From: Mycolicibacterium sp. P9-64 | Lineage (GTDB): Bacteria > Actinomycetota > Actinomycetes > Mycobacteriales > Mycobacteriaceae | DNA length: 64,000 bases | Direction of reading: 5' to 3' | Assembly (NCBI RefSeq): GCF_008329605.1 | Contig: NZ_NPKO01000003.1 | Coordinates: forward strand, 124,001-188,000 | In this document: piece by piece, positions 52,539 through 61,854 of the stretch | Numbering within the stretch: the stretch's first letter is position 1 | How the letters are laid out: every line of letters starts with the position of its first letter | The notes under the pieces: model-generated | What the model saw: only the letters and a program-made list of their open reading frames with translations | What the model was told of the DNA's origin: nothing | Database searches by the model: none | Translations under genes and position numbers: made by a program

Positions 52539-54010
52539 GTCTCCGCGGTAAGGGCCTCGATGTAGTCGGGCCAGTCCAGGCTGTCGACGGGGTTGGCCCG
52601 CCGCACGTCCGGTGTGTCGTGGGGCATGGTGTGCACGGGTCCAGGACCGCTGCTGCGGGTCTCGAACCGCACCGTCATGACGCCATGCCCCGCACCCTGA
52701 ACCCAGCCGTGCCCGTGGACCACGTGCGTGACGTCGTCGCCGACCCGCCACGCCGCGGGCGGCTGTTCGACGCGCGGCGTGGGCACCGAAGCGGGCCCGG
52801 GGACGTCTGCATTCCCCGTCGCTCCGCTCGCCCCAGGTCCATTCCCCGTCGCTCCGCTCGCCCCAGGTCCATTCCCCGTCGCTCCGCTCGCCCCAGGTCC
52901 ATTCCCCGTCGCTCCGCTCGCCCCAGTGGACGACTCGAGCGCCTGGTCGAGATCGGGGAACAGGGATTCCTGTCTGACGTCTGAAAGGCCCGAGAAGCCA
53001 ACGCCGAGAAGCCGGACCGGACCGATCTCCATCGGGTCGAGCAGCAGCCTGCGCGCGGTGCCGATCAGCGTCGAGGCATCGGTGGTGGCGTACGGCAAGG
53101 TCGCGGACCTGGTGAGCGTGCTCATGTCCGACTTCTTCATCTTGACGGTCACGGTGCGGGCACCGCGGCCGTCGTTCTCGAGGCGTCGGTGCGCGTGCTC
53201 GCCGATGGGTCCCGTGGCATCGCGAAGTTGATCCAACGTGGTGAGGTCTTCGGCGAACGTCGACTCGGCACTGATCTGTTTGGCCTCGGCACGCTCGACG
53301 ACGGGACGGTCGTCGATGCCCTTGGCCAGTTGGTGCAACGCGGGCCCGACGGTGCCGCCGAGGATGTCGGCCACCTCGGTATCGGTCAGCGCGGCGAACG
53401 AGCCGACGGTCTCGATGCCGAGGCGGTGCAGCTTCTCCTCGGCGACCGGCCCGATCCCCCACAGCTTCCGCACCGGCAGCGCGGCGAGCATCGTGGCCTC
53501 CTCGTCGCGCCGGACCACCCGGATGCCGTCCGGTTTGGCCAGACCGGAGGCGATCTTGGCGATCTGCTTTCCCGACCCTGCCCCGACGGACGCGACGAGG
53601 CCCGTGTCGGCGCGAACGTTCGCCCGCAGCTCCTGGCAGAACCGTTCGACGTCCTCTGCGGAGGCACCGGCCAGTTCGACCGGCTCACCGAACGCCTCGT
53701 CGAACGAGAGCTGCTCGAGGATCGGGACCAGCGACCGCACGGTGTTGAGCACCCGGCCGCTGGCGACTCCGTAGACCACGCCGCGCGGTGGCATCACCAC
53801 CGCGGCGGCGCCGACCATCCGGCGCGCCTGGTGCATCGGCATGGCCGACCGTGCCCCGAACACGCGCGCCTCGTAACTCGCGCCGGCGACGACGCCTCGG
53901 CCGCCGAGCCCGCCGACGAGCACCGGCCGTCCCCGCAGGGTGGGGCGGGTCAACTGCTCGACGGATGCGAAGAAAGCGTCCATGTCGAAGTGCAACACCC
54001 AGCGGTCCAC
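52520..54010 (-). CDS. dinX: DNA polymerase IV (DinB family, DinX)
   Basis: A 496-residue Y-family polymerase. Catalytic acidic residues are seen in [14 protein letters not shown] (Asp pair) and [13 protein letters not shown] (Asp-Glu); [24 protein letters not shown] and [17 protein letters not shown] (helix-hairpin-helix thumb) follow, with a little-finger domain to about 345. A C-terminal extension has a Gly/Ala linker made of four [10 protein letters not shown] repeats, then a DUF-like [23 protein letters not shown] domain as in Rv1537. Near the linker start, [12 protein letters not shown] resembles a beta-clamp binding motif. GTG 54010 is chosen; GTG 53998 is also possible. Confidence 0.93.
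   Translation of the reverse strand: MDRWVLHFDMDAFFASVEQLTRPTLRGRPVLVGGLGGRGVVAGASYEARVFGARSAMPMHQARRMVGAAAVVMPPRGVVYGVASGRVLNTVRSLVPILEQLSFDEAFGEPVELAGASAEDVERFCQELRANVRADTGLVASVGAGSGKQIAKIASGLAKPDGIRVVRRDEEATMLAALPVRKLWGIGPVAEEKLHRLGIETVGSFAALTDTEVADILGGTVGPALHQLAKGIDDRPVVERAEAKQISAESTFAEDLTTLDQLRDATGPIGEHAHRRLENDGRGARTVTVKMKKSDMSTLTRSATLPYATTDASTLIGTARRLLLDPMEIGPVRLLGVGFSGLSDVRQESLFPDLDQALESSTGASGATGNGPGASGATGNGPGASGATGNGPGASGATGNADVPGPASVPTPRVEQPPAAWRVGDDVTHVVHGHGWVQGAGHGVMTVRFETRSSGPGPVHTMPHDTPDVRRANPVDSLDWPDYIEALTAETYQSSP
52811..52926. repeat. 30-bp minisatellite (about 4 copies) in dinX
   Basis: Tandem copies at 52811-52840, 52841-52870, 52871-52900 and a partial one at 52901-52926, identical over shared length. 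Each unit contains CCCCGTCGCTCCGCTCGCCC followed by CAG, i.e. the dispersed GTCGCTYCGCTC element with a short ATT/GTCC spacer. Read on the minus strand it encodes [10 protein letters not shown] repeats between the little finger and the C-terminal domain of DinX; being a multiple of three, copy changes keep the frame. Confidence 0.95.
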
Positions 54011-54043
54011 GACTGCCGATGTTAGGCAGATAGCCTGACGCGC

Positions 54044-54268
54044 ATGCCGCAACCCGTCCTCGACGTGCCGATCCGCGATGCATCGATCCGTCTCGGGCAA
54101 TTCCTGCAACTCGCCAATCTGATCGATACCGGTTCGGACGCCAAGGTGGTCATCGCCGATGGGCAGGTGAGCGTCAACGGCGAGGTCGAGACCCGCCGGG
54201 GACGCCAGCTGCACCACGGCGACACGGTGGAGTTCGGCGGCCGGAAGGCTCGCGTCACGCCTTCGTGA
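54044..54268 (+). CDS. S4-domain RNA-binding protein (YaaA-like)
   Basis: A 74-residue protein that is essentially one S4 RNA-binding domain: [43 protein letters not shown]. This matches the YaaA/YbcJ group of stand-alone S4 proteins, which bind structured RNA; the target is unknown. It is divergent from dinX across 33 bp and its last 14 bp overlap the 3' end of the convergent ileS. Confidence 0.85.
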   Translation: MPQPVLDVPIRDASIRLGQFLQLANLIDTGSDAKVVIADGQVSVNGEVETRRGRQLHHGDTVEFGGRKARVTPS

Positions 54269-57200
54269 TCGACGCCTTGACGCCGTCCCCGATGTCGGCA
54301 CCCTCCGGCAGCTCGCCGAACTCGAAGCTGGTGGCCAGGATCTCGCGTGCGATGAGGCCGCTGTGGGTCTGCGCCCAGCCTGCCCGTTCGGCGGGCACGG
54401 CGAGCACGACGCTGATCCGGTCGGACACGTCGAGCCCGGTGGACTTGCGCAGCTCCTGCAACTCGCGGATCCGGTCCTTCGCCCAGCCCTCGGCTTCCAG
54501 CTCTTCGGTGACGGTTCCGTCGAGAACCACGAGGCCCGCACCACCAGGCAGCGCCACGGTGAAGGCCGGGTCAGCCGCGACGAGCTTCGAGCTGTACTCC
54601 TCCGGCAGCAGCGTGGTGGGGCCTGCGGTGAGCGTGCCGTCGGGATTCACCACCCCCTCGCCAGCCTTGACCGCCTTGATCGCGGCCTGCACGTCCTTGC
54701 CGATCCGCGGCCCTGCGACCCTGGCGTTGACGGTCAGCTCGAACTGACCGTATGCATCGATGTCGTCGGTCAGCTCGACGGCCTTGACGTTGAGCTCGTC
54801 GGCGATCAGATCGACGAAGGGACGCAGCTTGTCCGGATGTTCCACGGCGACGGTCAACTTCGGCAGCGGCAAGCGCACCCGCAGGTTCTTCGCCTTGCGC
54901 AGCGACGACGCCGCCGAGCACACGTCGCGCACCTGGTCCATGGCCGCGACGAGGTCGGGGTCGGCGGGCAGCAAGCCTGCCTCCGGCCAGTCGGTCAGGT
55001 GCACCGAGCGCTCCCCCGTGACACCTCGCCAGATCACCTCGGAGATCAACGGCAGCAGCGGAGCCGCCAGCCGTCCGGTGACCTCCAGCACGGTGTGCAG
55101 GGTGTCGATGGCATCGGAGTCCTCGGTCCAGAATCGCGAACGCGACCGTCGCACATACCAATTCGTCAGCGCCTCGGTGAACTGCCGGATCTGGTCGCAG
55201 GCTCCGGAGATGTCACACGTGTCCATCGCCTCGGTGAGGTCGTCGCGCAACACGGCCAGCTTGGCCAGGATGTAGCGATCCAGGACGTTCGTCGAGTCGG
55301 TCCGCCATGTGCCCTTCTCGGGTGCATACAGCGCAAGGAAGGTGTAGGCGTTCCAGAACGGCAGCAGCACCTGCCGCACGCCCTCCCTGATGCCCTGCTC
55401 GGCGACGACGAGGTTGCCGCCCCGCAGGATCGGCGACGCCATCAGGAACCACCGCATGGCATCGGAGCCGTCGCGGTCGAACACCTCGGTGACGTCGGGA
55501 TAGTTGCGCAGCGACTTGCTCATCTTCTGCCCGTCGCTGCCAAGCACGATGCCATGTGCCACACAGGTTTTGAACGCGGGGCGATCGAAGAGCGCGGTGG
55601 CGAGCACGTGCATCGTGTAGAACCACCCGCGGGTCTGACCGATGTACTCGACGATGAAGTCCCCAGGAAAGTGCGCATCCTCGCCTGCCGCGCCATCGAA
55701 CCAAGAAGCGTTCTCGAACGGGTAGTGCACCTGCGCATACGGCATCGAGCCCGAGTCGAACCACACGTCGAACACGTCCTCGATGCGCCGCATCGTCGAC
55801 TTGCCGGTGGGGTCGTCGGGGTTGGGCCGCGTCAGCTCGTCGATGTAGGGCCGGTGCAGATCGTCTGGGCGCACGCCGAAGTCACGCTCGAGCTCGTCGA
55901 GGCTGCCATAAACGTCGATGCGCGGGTAGTCCGGATCGTCGGACTTCCACACCGGAATCGGGCTGCCCCAGTAGCGGTTTCGTGAGATCGACCAGTCGCG
56001 GGCACCTTGGAGCCACTTGCCGAACTGGCCGTCCTTGACGTGCTCGGGGTACCACGTGATCTGCTGGTTGAGCTCGACCATGCGGTCGCGGAACTCGGTG
56101 ACCTTGATGAACCACGACGACACCGCCCGGTAGATCAGTGGGTTCCTGCACCGCCAGCAGTGCGGGTAGGAGTGCTCGTAGGTCTCGTGGCGCAGCAGCA
56201 CCGCCCCATTGATGGCTGCGCCGGCGACACCGTTCTTCAGGTCGCGGATGATCTGCGGGTTGGCGTCGAAGACGTGCTGTCCCGCATAGTCGGGCACGGT
56301 CTTGTCGAACCGTCCCTTGGAGTCGACCGGTGTGACGGCGACGATGCCGACGGTGTCGGTGGTGGCCTTGTCGTCCTCGCCGTAGGCCGGTGCCATGTGG
56401 ACGATGCCGGTGCCGTCCTCGGTGCTGACGAACTCGGCGGGCAGCACCTGAAAGGCGTTCTCGGAATCCGAGAAGTACGGGAACGGCGGCAGGTACTTCG
56501 TGCCGAGCAGATCCTTGCCGAGGTAGGAGCCGACGATCTCGGGCTCCTCCCCCAGCTCCCGTGCGTGGGCGGCCAGCCGCGCCTTGGCGAGCACGTAACG
56601 CCGATCGTCGGGCCCTTGCACGGCAACGTATTCGACGTCGGGGTTGACCGCGACGGCCTGGTTGGACGGCAACGTCCACGGTGTCGTCGTCCAGACCAAC
56701 AAATAAGCACCGGCCAGATCGTTGGCATCGCCGCCATCGATGCGGAAGCCAACCGTGATCGCCGGGTCCTGGCGGCTCTGGTAGACGTCGTCGTCCATGC
56801 GCAACTCGTGCGCCGACAGCGGCGTCTCGTCGTTCCAGCAGTACGGCAGCACGCGGATGCCCTCGTAGGCGAGACCCTTGTCCCACAGCTGTTTGAACGC
56901 CCAGATCACCGACTCCATGAAGCCGGGATCCAGTGTCTTGTAGTCGTTGTCGAAGTCAACCCAGCGGGCCTGCCGCGTGACGTAGGCCTGCCACTCGTTG
57001 GAGTACTTGAGCACCGACGCCCGGCACGCCGCGTTGAACTTCTCGATGCCCATCTCTTCGATCTGGGCCTTGTCGGTGATCCCGAGCTGGCGCTGCACCT
57101 CGAGCTCGGCGGGCAGCCCGTGGGTGTCCCAGCCGAAGCGGCGCTCCACCTTGTAACCACGCATCGTCCGGTAGCGCGGCACGATGTCCTTGACGTACCC

Positions 57201-57392
57201 GGTCAGCAGGTGACCGTAGTGCGGCAGGCCGTTGGCGAACGGCGGGCCGTCGTAGAACACGTACTCGGGTGCATCGTCGCGACGCGCGATGCTAGCGCGG
57301 AAGGTGTCGTCAGAGCCCCAGTAGTCCAGCACCTCGGTCTCGAGCTGCGGGAAGTTGGGGGCGCCGCCGGTCGGCTTCGGGTAGGCAGTCAC
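54255..57392 (-). CDS. ileS: Isoleucyl-tRNA synthetase
   Basis: A 1045-residue class Ia synthetase charging tRNA-Ile. The HIGH signature appears as [10 protein letters not shown], the editing domain has [12 protein letters not shown] and [16 protein letters not shown], and the KMSKS loop is [16 protein letters not shown]. The C-terminal third, with [28 protein letters not shown], is of the long, eukaryote-like type found in mycobacteria. GTG 57392 is chosen: AGGAG lies 11 nt upstream and is sequestered by the T-box leader. Regulation by uncharged tRNA-Ile at the level of translation is strongly indicated. Confidence 0.97.
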   Translation of the reverse strand: MTAYPKPTGGAPNFPQLETEVLDYWGSDDTFRASIARRDDAPEYVFYDGPPFANGLPHYGHLLTGYVKDIVPRYRTMRGYKVERRFGWDTHGLPAELEVQRQLGITDKAQIEEMGIEKFNAACRASVLKYSNEWQAYVTRQARWVDFDNDYKTLDPGFMESVIWAFKQLWDKGLAYEGIRVLPYCWNDETPLSAHELRMDDDVYQSRQDPAITVGFRIDGGDANDLAGAYLLVWTTTPWTLPSNQAVAVNPDVEYVAVQGPDDRRYVLAKARLAAHARELGEEPEIVGSYLGKDLLGTKYLPPFPYFSDSENAFQVLPAEFVSTEDGTGIVHMAPAYGEDDKATTDTVGIVAVTPVDSKGRFDKTVPDYAGQHVFDANPQIIRDLKNGVAGAAINGAVLLRHETYEHSYPHCWRCRNPLIYRAVSSWFIKVTEFRDRMVELNQQITWYPEHVKDGQFGKWLQGARDWSISRNRYWGSPIPVWKSDDPDYPRIDVYGSLDELERDFGVRPDDLHRPYIDELTRPNPDDPTGKSTMRRIEDVFDVWFDSGSMPYAQVHYPFENASWFDGAAGEDAHFPGDFIVEYIGQTRGWFYTMHVLATALFDRPAFKTCVAHGIVLGSDGQKMSKSLRNYPDVTEVFDRDGSDAMRWFLMASPILRGGNLVVAEQGIREGVRQVLLPFWNAYTFLALYAPEKGTWRTDSTNVLDRYILAKLAVLRDDLTEAMDTCDISGACDQIRQFTEALTNWYVRRSRSRFWTEDSDAIDTLHTVLEVTGRLAAPLLPLISEVIWRGVTGERSVHLTDWPEAGLLPADPDLVAAMDQVRDVCSAASSLRKAKNLRVRLPLPKLTVAVEHPDKLRPFVDLIADELNVKAVELTDDIDAYGQFELTVNARVAGPRIGKDVQAAIKAVKAGEGVVNPDGTLTAGPTTLLPEEYSSKLVAADPAFTVALPGGAGLVVLDGTVTEELEAEGWAKDRIRELQELRKSTGLDVSDRISVVLAVPAERAGWAQTHSGLIAREILATSFEFGELPEGADIGDGVKASITKA

Positions 57393-57675
57393 TGCGTGGT
57401 CGTCTCCTGTGCCAATTGAGGCCTCCGGCCTCGGAAGCCAAAACTCCAGGCACGGGGACGACGTCGCGCGTGTGCGCGAGAGCCGCGGTACCACCCCGCT
57501 TGCGCACTCGATCCACTCCCCGTCGCTTCGCTCGCCTCGGGAAAAGTGCGCCGCTCAATGCGGGCGATGACGGGCCCACCCGTTCGGTTCTACTTGGTTC
57601 GGCCACATGCGCGCCAGCCGAAGCCGTTCTTCCGAAGGCTCCCCGGTGATGGCCGGATCGGCGCCTGTGGCATCG
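57393..57675 (-). promoter_or_regulatory. Translational T-box riboswitch of ileS
   Basis: A leader of about 280 nt. Stem I (57602-57671) is closed by GCCACA/TGTGGC and carries the specifier ATC (57648-57650), an isoleucine codon, in GGCCATCACCGG. Stem II contains AAGTAGAACCGAACGGGT. Stem III (57502-57551) is closed by GCGCACT/AGTGCGC. The T-box proper, GGGGTGGTACCGCGG, is at 57484-57498. A sequestrator helix pairs GTCGTC and GTGCC (57449-57462) with GGCAC and GACGAC (57399-57413), burying the AGGAG at 57404-57408. CGGGG of the T-box can pair with CCCCG of the sequestrator arm, giving the tRNA-stabilised alternative. The short Stem I is of the actinobacterial type. Confidence 0.92.
57517..57540. 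repeat. Dispersed GTCGCTYCGCTC element within the T-box Stem III
   Basis: TCCCCGTCGCTTCGCTCGCC followed by TCGG lies between the two strands of Stem III (57502-57508 and 57545-57551) of the ileS leader. It shares at least 19 of 20 bases with the copy at 29776 and the dinX units. Confidence 0.75.
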
Positions 57676-57681
57676 ATCCTA
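57676..57681 (-). promoter_or_regulatory. Candidate -10 box of ileS
   Basis: TAGGAT on the minus strand would start the ileS transcript near 57669, within the 5' strand of Stem I (closing helix from 57671). It lies in the 43-bp gap after the upstream gene. No convincing -35 hexamer was found. Confidence 0.5.
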
Positions 57682-57713
57682 GAGGCTCGGCGTTTCGCGA
57701 CGAAATTCTTTGG

Positions 57714-58331
57714 TCAGTGGGCCATCGCCAGCTCGGCGGCTGCCAGCAGAGGCGCTGCGGCCTCAGAGGTCAATTCGATGAGCGCGTACGGGAGTTGCTC
57801 GGAGAGCTCTTCGATGGTGTAGCCCTCGAAACTGGGACCGTCGTACCACCAGTCCAGCGCGAGCACGTCGCCGCGACGGTAGGCGCATAGTTCGAGCGGG
57901 TGCCCGAGCCGCGCGGGCTCCGAGGAGTCGTAGGCAAACAAGATGTCCGACAGCGGTTGCGCGTGGGGATCGGCCGGCACGCCGTGCACGGTCCGACGCA
58001 GCGATACCGCCGCAACCATGCGGTGGACGCCTGCCAGCATCTCGGTCGCATCCGTCCGCTGCGGACCGACGCACGCCAGCCTCACCGGGTACATGGCGTG
58101 GCCGTGGCCAGGTAGATCGACGGCAGCTTCGCCTTCGCCGATGGTTCGCTGGATCGCCCGGCCGAGCGCGGCGAGCAAAATGTCGTCGGCGCGCACCCCC
58201 AGGGCCGCGCTCGCACCGTCGAGCTCCTGAGTCAGAACTTCCGACAGCTCCGAGGAGAAGACGACGGCGTCGCTGCCATCGCGCCTGCCGTCGACGTCGT
58301 AATCGGTGATCTGCAAGTTTGCGGACTTCAT
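57714..58331 (-). CDS. Orphan C-lobe of an NRPS-type condensation domain
   Basis: A 205-residue protein that reads like the second half of a peptide-synthetase condensation domain: VRADDILLAALGRAIQRTIGEGEAAVDLPGHGHAM (the latch region with GHGR-like motif), SDILFAYDSSEP, LELCAYRRGDVLALDWWYDGPSFEGYTIEELSEQLPYALIEL. The first lobe with the catalytic HHxxxDG motif is absent, and no such motif is found here, so catalysis is doubtful. It may be a degenerate acyltransferase or a protein-binding partner. ATG 58331; it is divergent from a helix-turn-helix regulator with a 135-bp shared control region. Assignment is by pattern recognition, not search. Confidence 0.65.
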   Translation of the reverse strand: MKSANLQITDYDVDGRRDGSDAVVFSSELSEVLTQELDGASAALGVRADDILLAALGRAIQRTIGEGEAAVDLPGHGHAMYPVRLACVGPQRTDATEMLAGVHRMVAAVSLRRTVHGVPADPHAQPLSDILFAYDSSEPARLGHPLELCAYRRGDVLALDWWYDGPSFEGYTIEELSEQLPYALIELTSEAAAPLLAAAELAMAH

Positions 58332-58352
58332 GTGAGCGAGATTACAGCAAAT

Positions 58353-58366
58353 TCCCAAAAATGGGA
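58353..58366. promoter_or_regulatory. Candidate operator upstream of condensation-like gene
   Basis: TCCCA-AAAA-TGGGA is a perfect 5-bp-arm palindrome about 22 bp upstream of the condensation-like gene, in the AT-richer control region shared with the divergent regulator. It could be a binding site for that regulator, but the arms are short. Confidence 0.35.
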
Positions 58367-58454
58367 GACCTCTACCAAAACTGTGACGACCGTGTCAATT
58401 ATCGGCCGACATTCCTCTTTTCGGTTACTACTGCCCAATCCCGGGAACGGGGTC

Positions 58455-58460
58455 TATCGT
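58455..58460 (+). promoter_or_regulatory. Leaderless -10 box of helix-turn-helix regulator
   Basis: TATCGT (TANNNT type) ends 6 nt before the GTG at 58467, consistent with a transcript starting at the codon. Confidence 0.5.
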
Positions 58461-58466
58461 GTAGCT

Positions 58467-58832
58467 GTGCCGCGCACTGATGAGAACGGTAGGCAGCTCA
58501 AGGCCCTGCTCGACTACCTGCTCGACGGTGACGTCGACGCCAAGGCGATCTACGACGCTCTAGGTACGTCCAGTAGCACGTACTACCGGCGCATCAAGGA
58601 AGCCGATTATCCGAACGCCGAAGAGTTGCGACACATTGCCGACCGATTTGACCTCAGCTACCCAGACCTGCAGGTTCGGTTCGGTCTGATGAGTCGCGAA
58701 GAGGTCTGGACGTACCTCGAGTCGGCGCCGCTGAGAGTCGCGACCGCGACGGACACGCAGATCGACACCCGGACCGTTCGGCGGCCCAAGTTGTCGGAAT
58801 TGGCGCCGCGACCCGACGCACCGCCGCTTTAG
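58467..58832 (+). CDS. Helix-turn-helix (XRE-like) regulator
   Basis: A 121-residue protein with one helix-turn-helix domain (residues about 10-70): LKALLDYLLDGDVDAKAIYDALGTSSSTYYRRIKEADYPNAEELRHIADRFDLSYPDLQVRFGL. The rest is a short polar tail. The GTG 58467 follows a -10 box by 6 nt; longer readings to 58332 would fill the shared control region and begin next to the divergent gene, so they are rejected. It is followed 45 bp later by a membrane protein and faces the condensation-like gene, both possible targets. Confidence 0.78.
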   Translation: MPRTDENGRQLKALLDYLLDGDVDAKAIYDALGTSSSTYYRRIKEADYPNAEELRHIADRFDLSYPDLQVRFGLMSREEVWTYLESAPLRVATATDTQIDTRTVRRPKLSELAPRPDAPPL

Positions 58833-58877
58833 CAGTAGTATTTGCTGACGGCATTCCGGCTCTGAGGCGAAACCCCA

Positions 58878-59612
58878 ATGGCACTGACAGTCCTGATCAC
58901 GATCACCATGGCATGTATTGCCTGGAGTCTGTGGATCCGGCGTGTCACGTGGTCGTGCCGTTGGGAAGTTGCTGCCACCCTCAACATTGCCCTGCAGGGC
59001 GTTGCCGTGCTGCTGATGTCACCGTGGGCCTCCGAGACCATCGGCCTGTGGCTGCATGCCATGACCGGCAAGTGGAACCTCGAGGACTACATCGGCCACG
59101 ACATGTACATCGTCGCGGCCTCGGCCGTCGTCTACAACGTCCTCGGCCGGTTGCAGGACGACCACGAGATGCAGAGGACGTTCAAGCAGTACGTCGAGAT
59201 TCCGGCGACGCTGTGCATCCCACTTCTGCTGGCCACCTTCACGCTTGGCAACGGCGCTCGCATCTACCGGACGGACTTCTTCCAGGTCCCCACCGACTTC
59301 TGGCTCAACATGTACTGGCTCCTGCTCTGCGGCACGCTCATCTACCTGCTGACCTTCGGAGCGCGTGCGCTGTTGGTGCTGCGCAAGGACCCGCGGTCCA
59401 AGCGCATCGCGGACGTCTACCTCGTCGCATCGGTCAGCGGCATCCTCGCCTGCACGGTCCGCATCGTCACGGCGTTCGTGCCGCAATGGCAGGCGATGGA
59501 GGGCGGCACCCTGGTGTGGATCTTCGCGTGTGGCTGCGGAGCCGGCTTCGCGCTGGCGTCGGCGCATTCGTGGCGCATCAAGACCAAGTGGTTCAGCAAG
59601 GCCAACATCTAG
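58878..59612 (+). CDS. Seven-helix membrane protein of unknown function
   Basis: A 244-residue protein with about seven membrane segments (residues 2-20, 30-50, 72-90, 108-126, 140-162, 175-198, 205-225). Charged loops include NVLGRLQDDHEMQRTFKQYVEIP and VLRKDPRSKRIAD. The gene is paired with a small helix-turn-helix regulator, an arrangement I associate with actinobacterial regulator/membrane-protein pairs, but the family is not identified. Role in lipid or peptide export or sensing is possible given the neighbouring FAAL and MmpL genes. Confidence 0.7.
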   Translation: MALTVLITITMACIAWSLWIRRVTWSCRWEVAATLNIALQGVAVLLMSPWASETIGLWLHAMTGKWNLEDYIGHDMYIVAASAVVYNVLGRLQDDHEMQRTFKQYVEIPATLCIPLLLATFTLGNGARIYRTDFFQVPTDFWLNMYWLLLCGTLIYLLTFGARALLVLRKDPRSKRIADVYLVASVSGILACTVRIVTAFVPQWQAMEGGTLVWIFACGCGAGFALASAHSWRIKTKWFSKANI

Positions 59613-60081
59613 CCCGCCGGCCTCTGCCCCAGCCCTTCCTTCCGCCCCTCGTGCCACATTCGCAGGCGTCGGCGTCGAGCACGGCGGGAAACAGGACCCC
59701 GCCGGATCTCGCGCGCCAGGCCCACCAAATGCGTGGTTACCCCGAGAGAAGATACGGCGCGCCGCCGGTGTGGTCTGGATCACCGTGTCGGCTGACGCGC
59801 CCCGCCGAACCCATGCCTTCGAATGAACCAATTGACGCTCTGGCAACTCGGCGAACGGTGCGGCTAGGGCTTCACAGTGCGCATTCGAGACTCCGTACGA
59901 ATCACGGTGAATCACAGGTGATTTGCTATTGCGGAATCGCCTGGCTCGCTGCGACGACGAAGCCCGGCGCGACCCGCACTTCGTGCCGTGCACCGTTTGG
60001 CCATGGAGCCGCCTCCCGTGCTCTGATTCCCTAAGCTCTAGCTACCGTTTCCGCACTCCTGCTGTTGAGAGGGGCCAGCCG
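59613..60081. other. 469-bp intergenic region before the fatty acyl-AMP ligase
   Basis: No gene is supported here: the open frames that cross it lack ribosome sites and family similarity. It holds a perfect AATCAC-AG-GTGATT palindrome (59910-59923), preceded by another AATCAC 9 bp earlier, and TAAGCT (60032-60037), a TANNNT box about 45 bp before the FAAL start. GAGAGGGG at its right end is the FAAL ribosome site. The promoter of the ligase gene is therefore expected in the last 180 bp. Confidence 0.5.
59910..59923. promoter_or_regulatory. Candidate operator upstream of the fatty acyl-AMP ligase
   Basis: AATCAC-AG-GTGATT is a perfect 6-bp-arm palindrome, with a direct repeat of AATCAC just upstream at 59900-59905. 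It is about 160 bp before the ligase gene. A binding protein cannot be named. Confidence 0.4.
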
Positions 60082-61854
60082 ATGTCCGGCTCGTCGATTC
60101 CCGAAATTCTCCGCGAGCGAGCAAGCTTGCAGCCGAACGACACGGCGTTCACGTTCGTCGACTACGAGCAGGATTGGGACGGCGTATCGACGAGCCTGAC
60201 GTGGGCCCAGCTGTACCGCCGCACGACCAACGTCGCACGCGAACTCAGCGGGATCGCCAAGACCGGTGACCGCGCCGTCATCGTCGCCCCGCAGGGTCTC
60301 GAGTACCTGGTCGCATTCCTCGGATCGCTCGAGGCGGGCCTCATCGCCGTGCCGCTGTCGATCCCGATGGTCGGTGCCAGCGACGAGCGCGTCACCGCGG
60401 TATTGCGTGATGCCGCACCGACGGTCGTGTTCACCACCTCGGCCATCGCCGATACCGTCGCCCCCTACCTTCAGCCGACCGACGGGCTGCCCGCAGCCAC
60501 CCTGCTCGAGGTCGACAAGCTCGACCTGGACACCAGGAATCGGGCCATCCGTCGCGAGGAGCCACGGCCGGAAACCGCCTACCTGCAATACACCTCGGGA
60601 TCGACGAGGACACCTGCCGGCGTCATGGTGACCAACCGGAACCTCTCGGCGAACTTCGAACAGATCATGCGGGACTTCTTCCCCGAGTACGGCAAAGTGG
60701 CCCCTCCCGGCACCACCGCCGTGTCCTGGCTGCCCTTCTACCACGACATGGGCCTGATCCTCGGCGTGGTCGCCCCCATCCTCGGCGGATGGCAAACGGT
60801 GGTCACCACACCGTTGTCCTTCCTGGCCCGGCCGGCCCGGTGGATGCAGTTGGTCGCCAACAGCCCCACCGCATTGACGGCAGGGCCGAACTTCTCCTTC
60901 GAGCTGGCTGCAGGCCGCACCTCGGACGAAGACATGGCCGGGCTCGACCTGAGCGGCGTGGTCGGATGGATCAGCGGCGCCGAACGGGTCCACGACGCCA
61001 CCCTCAAGCGATTCACTCAGCGGTTCAGCAAGTTCGGCCTCTCCGAGAAGGTGATCAAGCCGTGCTACGGCCTCGCCGAGGCGACGCTCTACGTGGCCAC
61101 TCGCACGCCGGACGCCCCGAAGGCCATCACCTTCGACCTCGACGAGCTGTCGGCAGGCAACGCCATCCCGACCGAAAATTCCGACGGCACACCGCTGCTC
61201 AGCTACGGCACCCCGCTGCGATCCGAGGTGCGGATCGTCGATCCCGAGAGCCGCACCGAGTGCCCCGCGGGCAAGGTCGGCGAGATCTGGTCATACGGCG
61301 ACAACATCTGCCTTGGCTACTGGCAGAAGCCCGAGCAGACCGAGGAGACGTTCAACGGCGTCATCGAGTCGCCGTCGGAGGACACCCCGGCGGGACCGTG
61401 GTTGCGCACGGGCGACCTCGGCTTCATCTTCGAGGGCGAGCTCTACGTCGTCGGACGCATCAAGGACCTGCTGATCGTGCGGGGCCGCAACCACTACCCC
61501 GACGACATCGAGGCGACCATCACCGAGATCACCGGCGGCCGTGTTGCCGCGATCTCGGTCCAGGACGACCGCACCGAGCAACTGGTCGCGATCATCGAGG
61601 TCAAGAAGCGCGGCGACACCGATGCAGAGGTGTTGGAGACGCTCCAGTCCGTCAAACGCGATGTGACGTCAGCGATCTCGACGACGCACGGCCTGACGGC
61701 AGCGGACCTGGTGTTGGTGTCGCGCGGTTCGATTCCGATCACCACCAGCGGCAAGATCCGCCGCTCGGCGTGCGCCGAGCAGTACCGCAAGTCTCAGTTC
61801 GCGCGGTTGGACGAGGAACTGGCTTCGGCGGGCACCGGCAGCCAGTTGTCCTGA
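60082..61854 (+). CDS. Fatty acyl-AMP ligase (FadD-type FAAL)
   Basis: A 590-residue adenylating enzyme of the mycobacterial FAAL group, which activates long-chain fatty acids as acyl-AMP for transfer to polyketide or peptide synthases instead of to CoA. Motifs: [24 protein letters not shown] (phosphate loop), [68 protein letters not shown] and the C-terminal Lys in [19 protein letters not shown] 60082 has GAGAGGGG 8 nt upstream. Its last 61 bp overlap the convergent MmpL gene. No synthase is in the window; one may lie to the right. Confidence 0.93.
   Translation: MSGSSIPEILRERASLQPNDTAFTFVDYEQDWDGVSTSLTWAQLYRRTTNVARELSGIAKTGDRAVIVAPQGLEYLVAFLGSLEAGLIAVPLSIPMVGASDERVTAVLRDAAPTVVFTTSAIADTVAPYLQPTDGLPAATLLEVDKLDLDTRNRAIRREEPRPETAYLQYTSGSTRTPAGVMVTNRNLSANFEQIMRDFFPEYGKVAPPGTTAVSWLPFYHDMGLILGVVAPILGGWQTVVTTPLSFLARPARWMQLVANSPTALTAGPNFSFELAAGRTSDEDMAGLDLSGVVGWISGAERVHDATLKRFTQRFSKFGLSEKVIKPCYGLAEATLYVATRTPDAPKAITFDLDELSAGNAIPTENSDGTPLLSYGTPLRSEVRIVDPESRTECPAGKVGEIWSYGDNICLGYWQKPEQTEETFNGVIESPSEDTPAGPWLRTGDLGFIFEGELYVVGRIKDLLIVRGRNHYPDDIEATITEITGGRVAAISVQDDRTEQLVAIIEVKKRGDTDAEVLETLQSVKRDVTSAISTTHGLTAADLVLVSRGSIPITTSGKIRRSACAEQYRKSQFARLDEELASAGTGSQLS

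Noticed and set aside
52811..52926. Possible CRISPR-like array in dinX
   Set aside because: Tandem 30-bp copies without spacers lie in frame inside a coding gene.
58332..58466. N-terminal extension of the helix-turn-helix regulator
   Set aside because: The added 45 residues are low-quality, fill the divergent control region, and the -10 box at 58455 supports GTG 58467.
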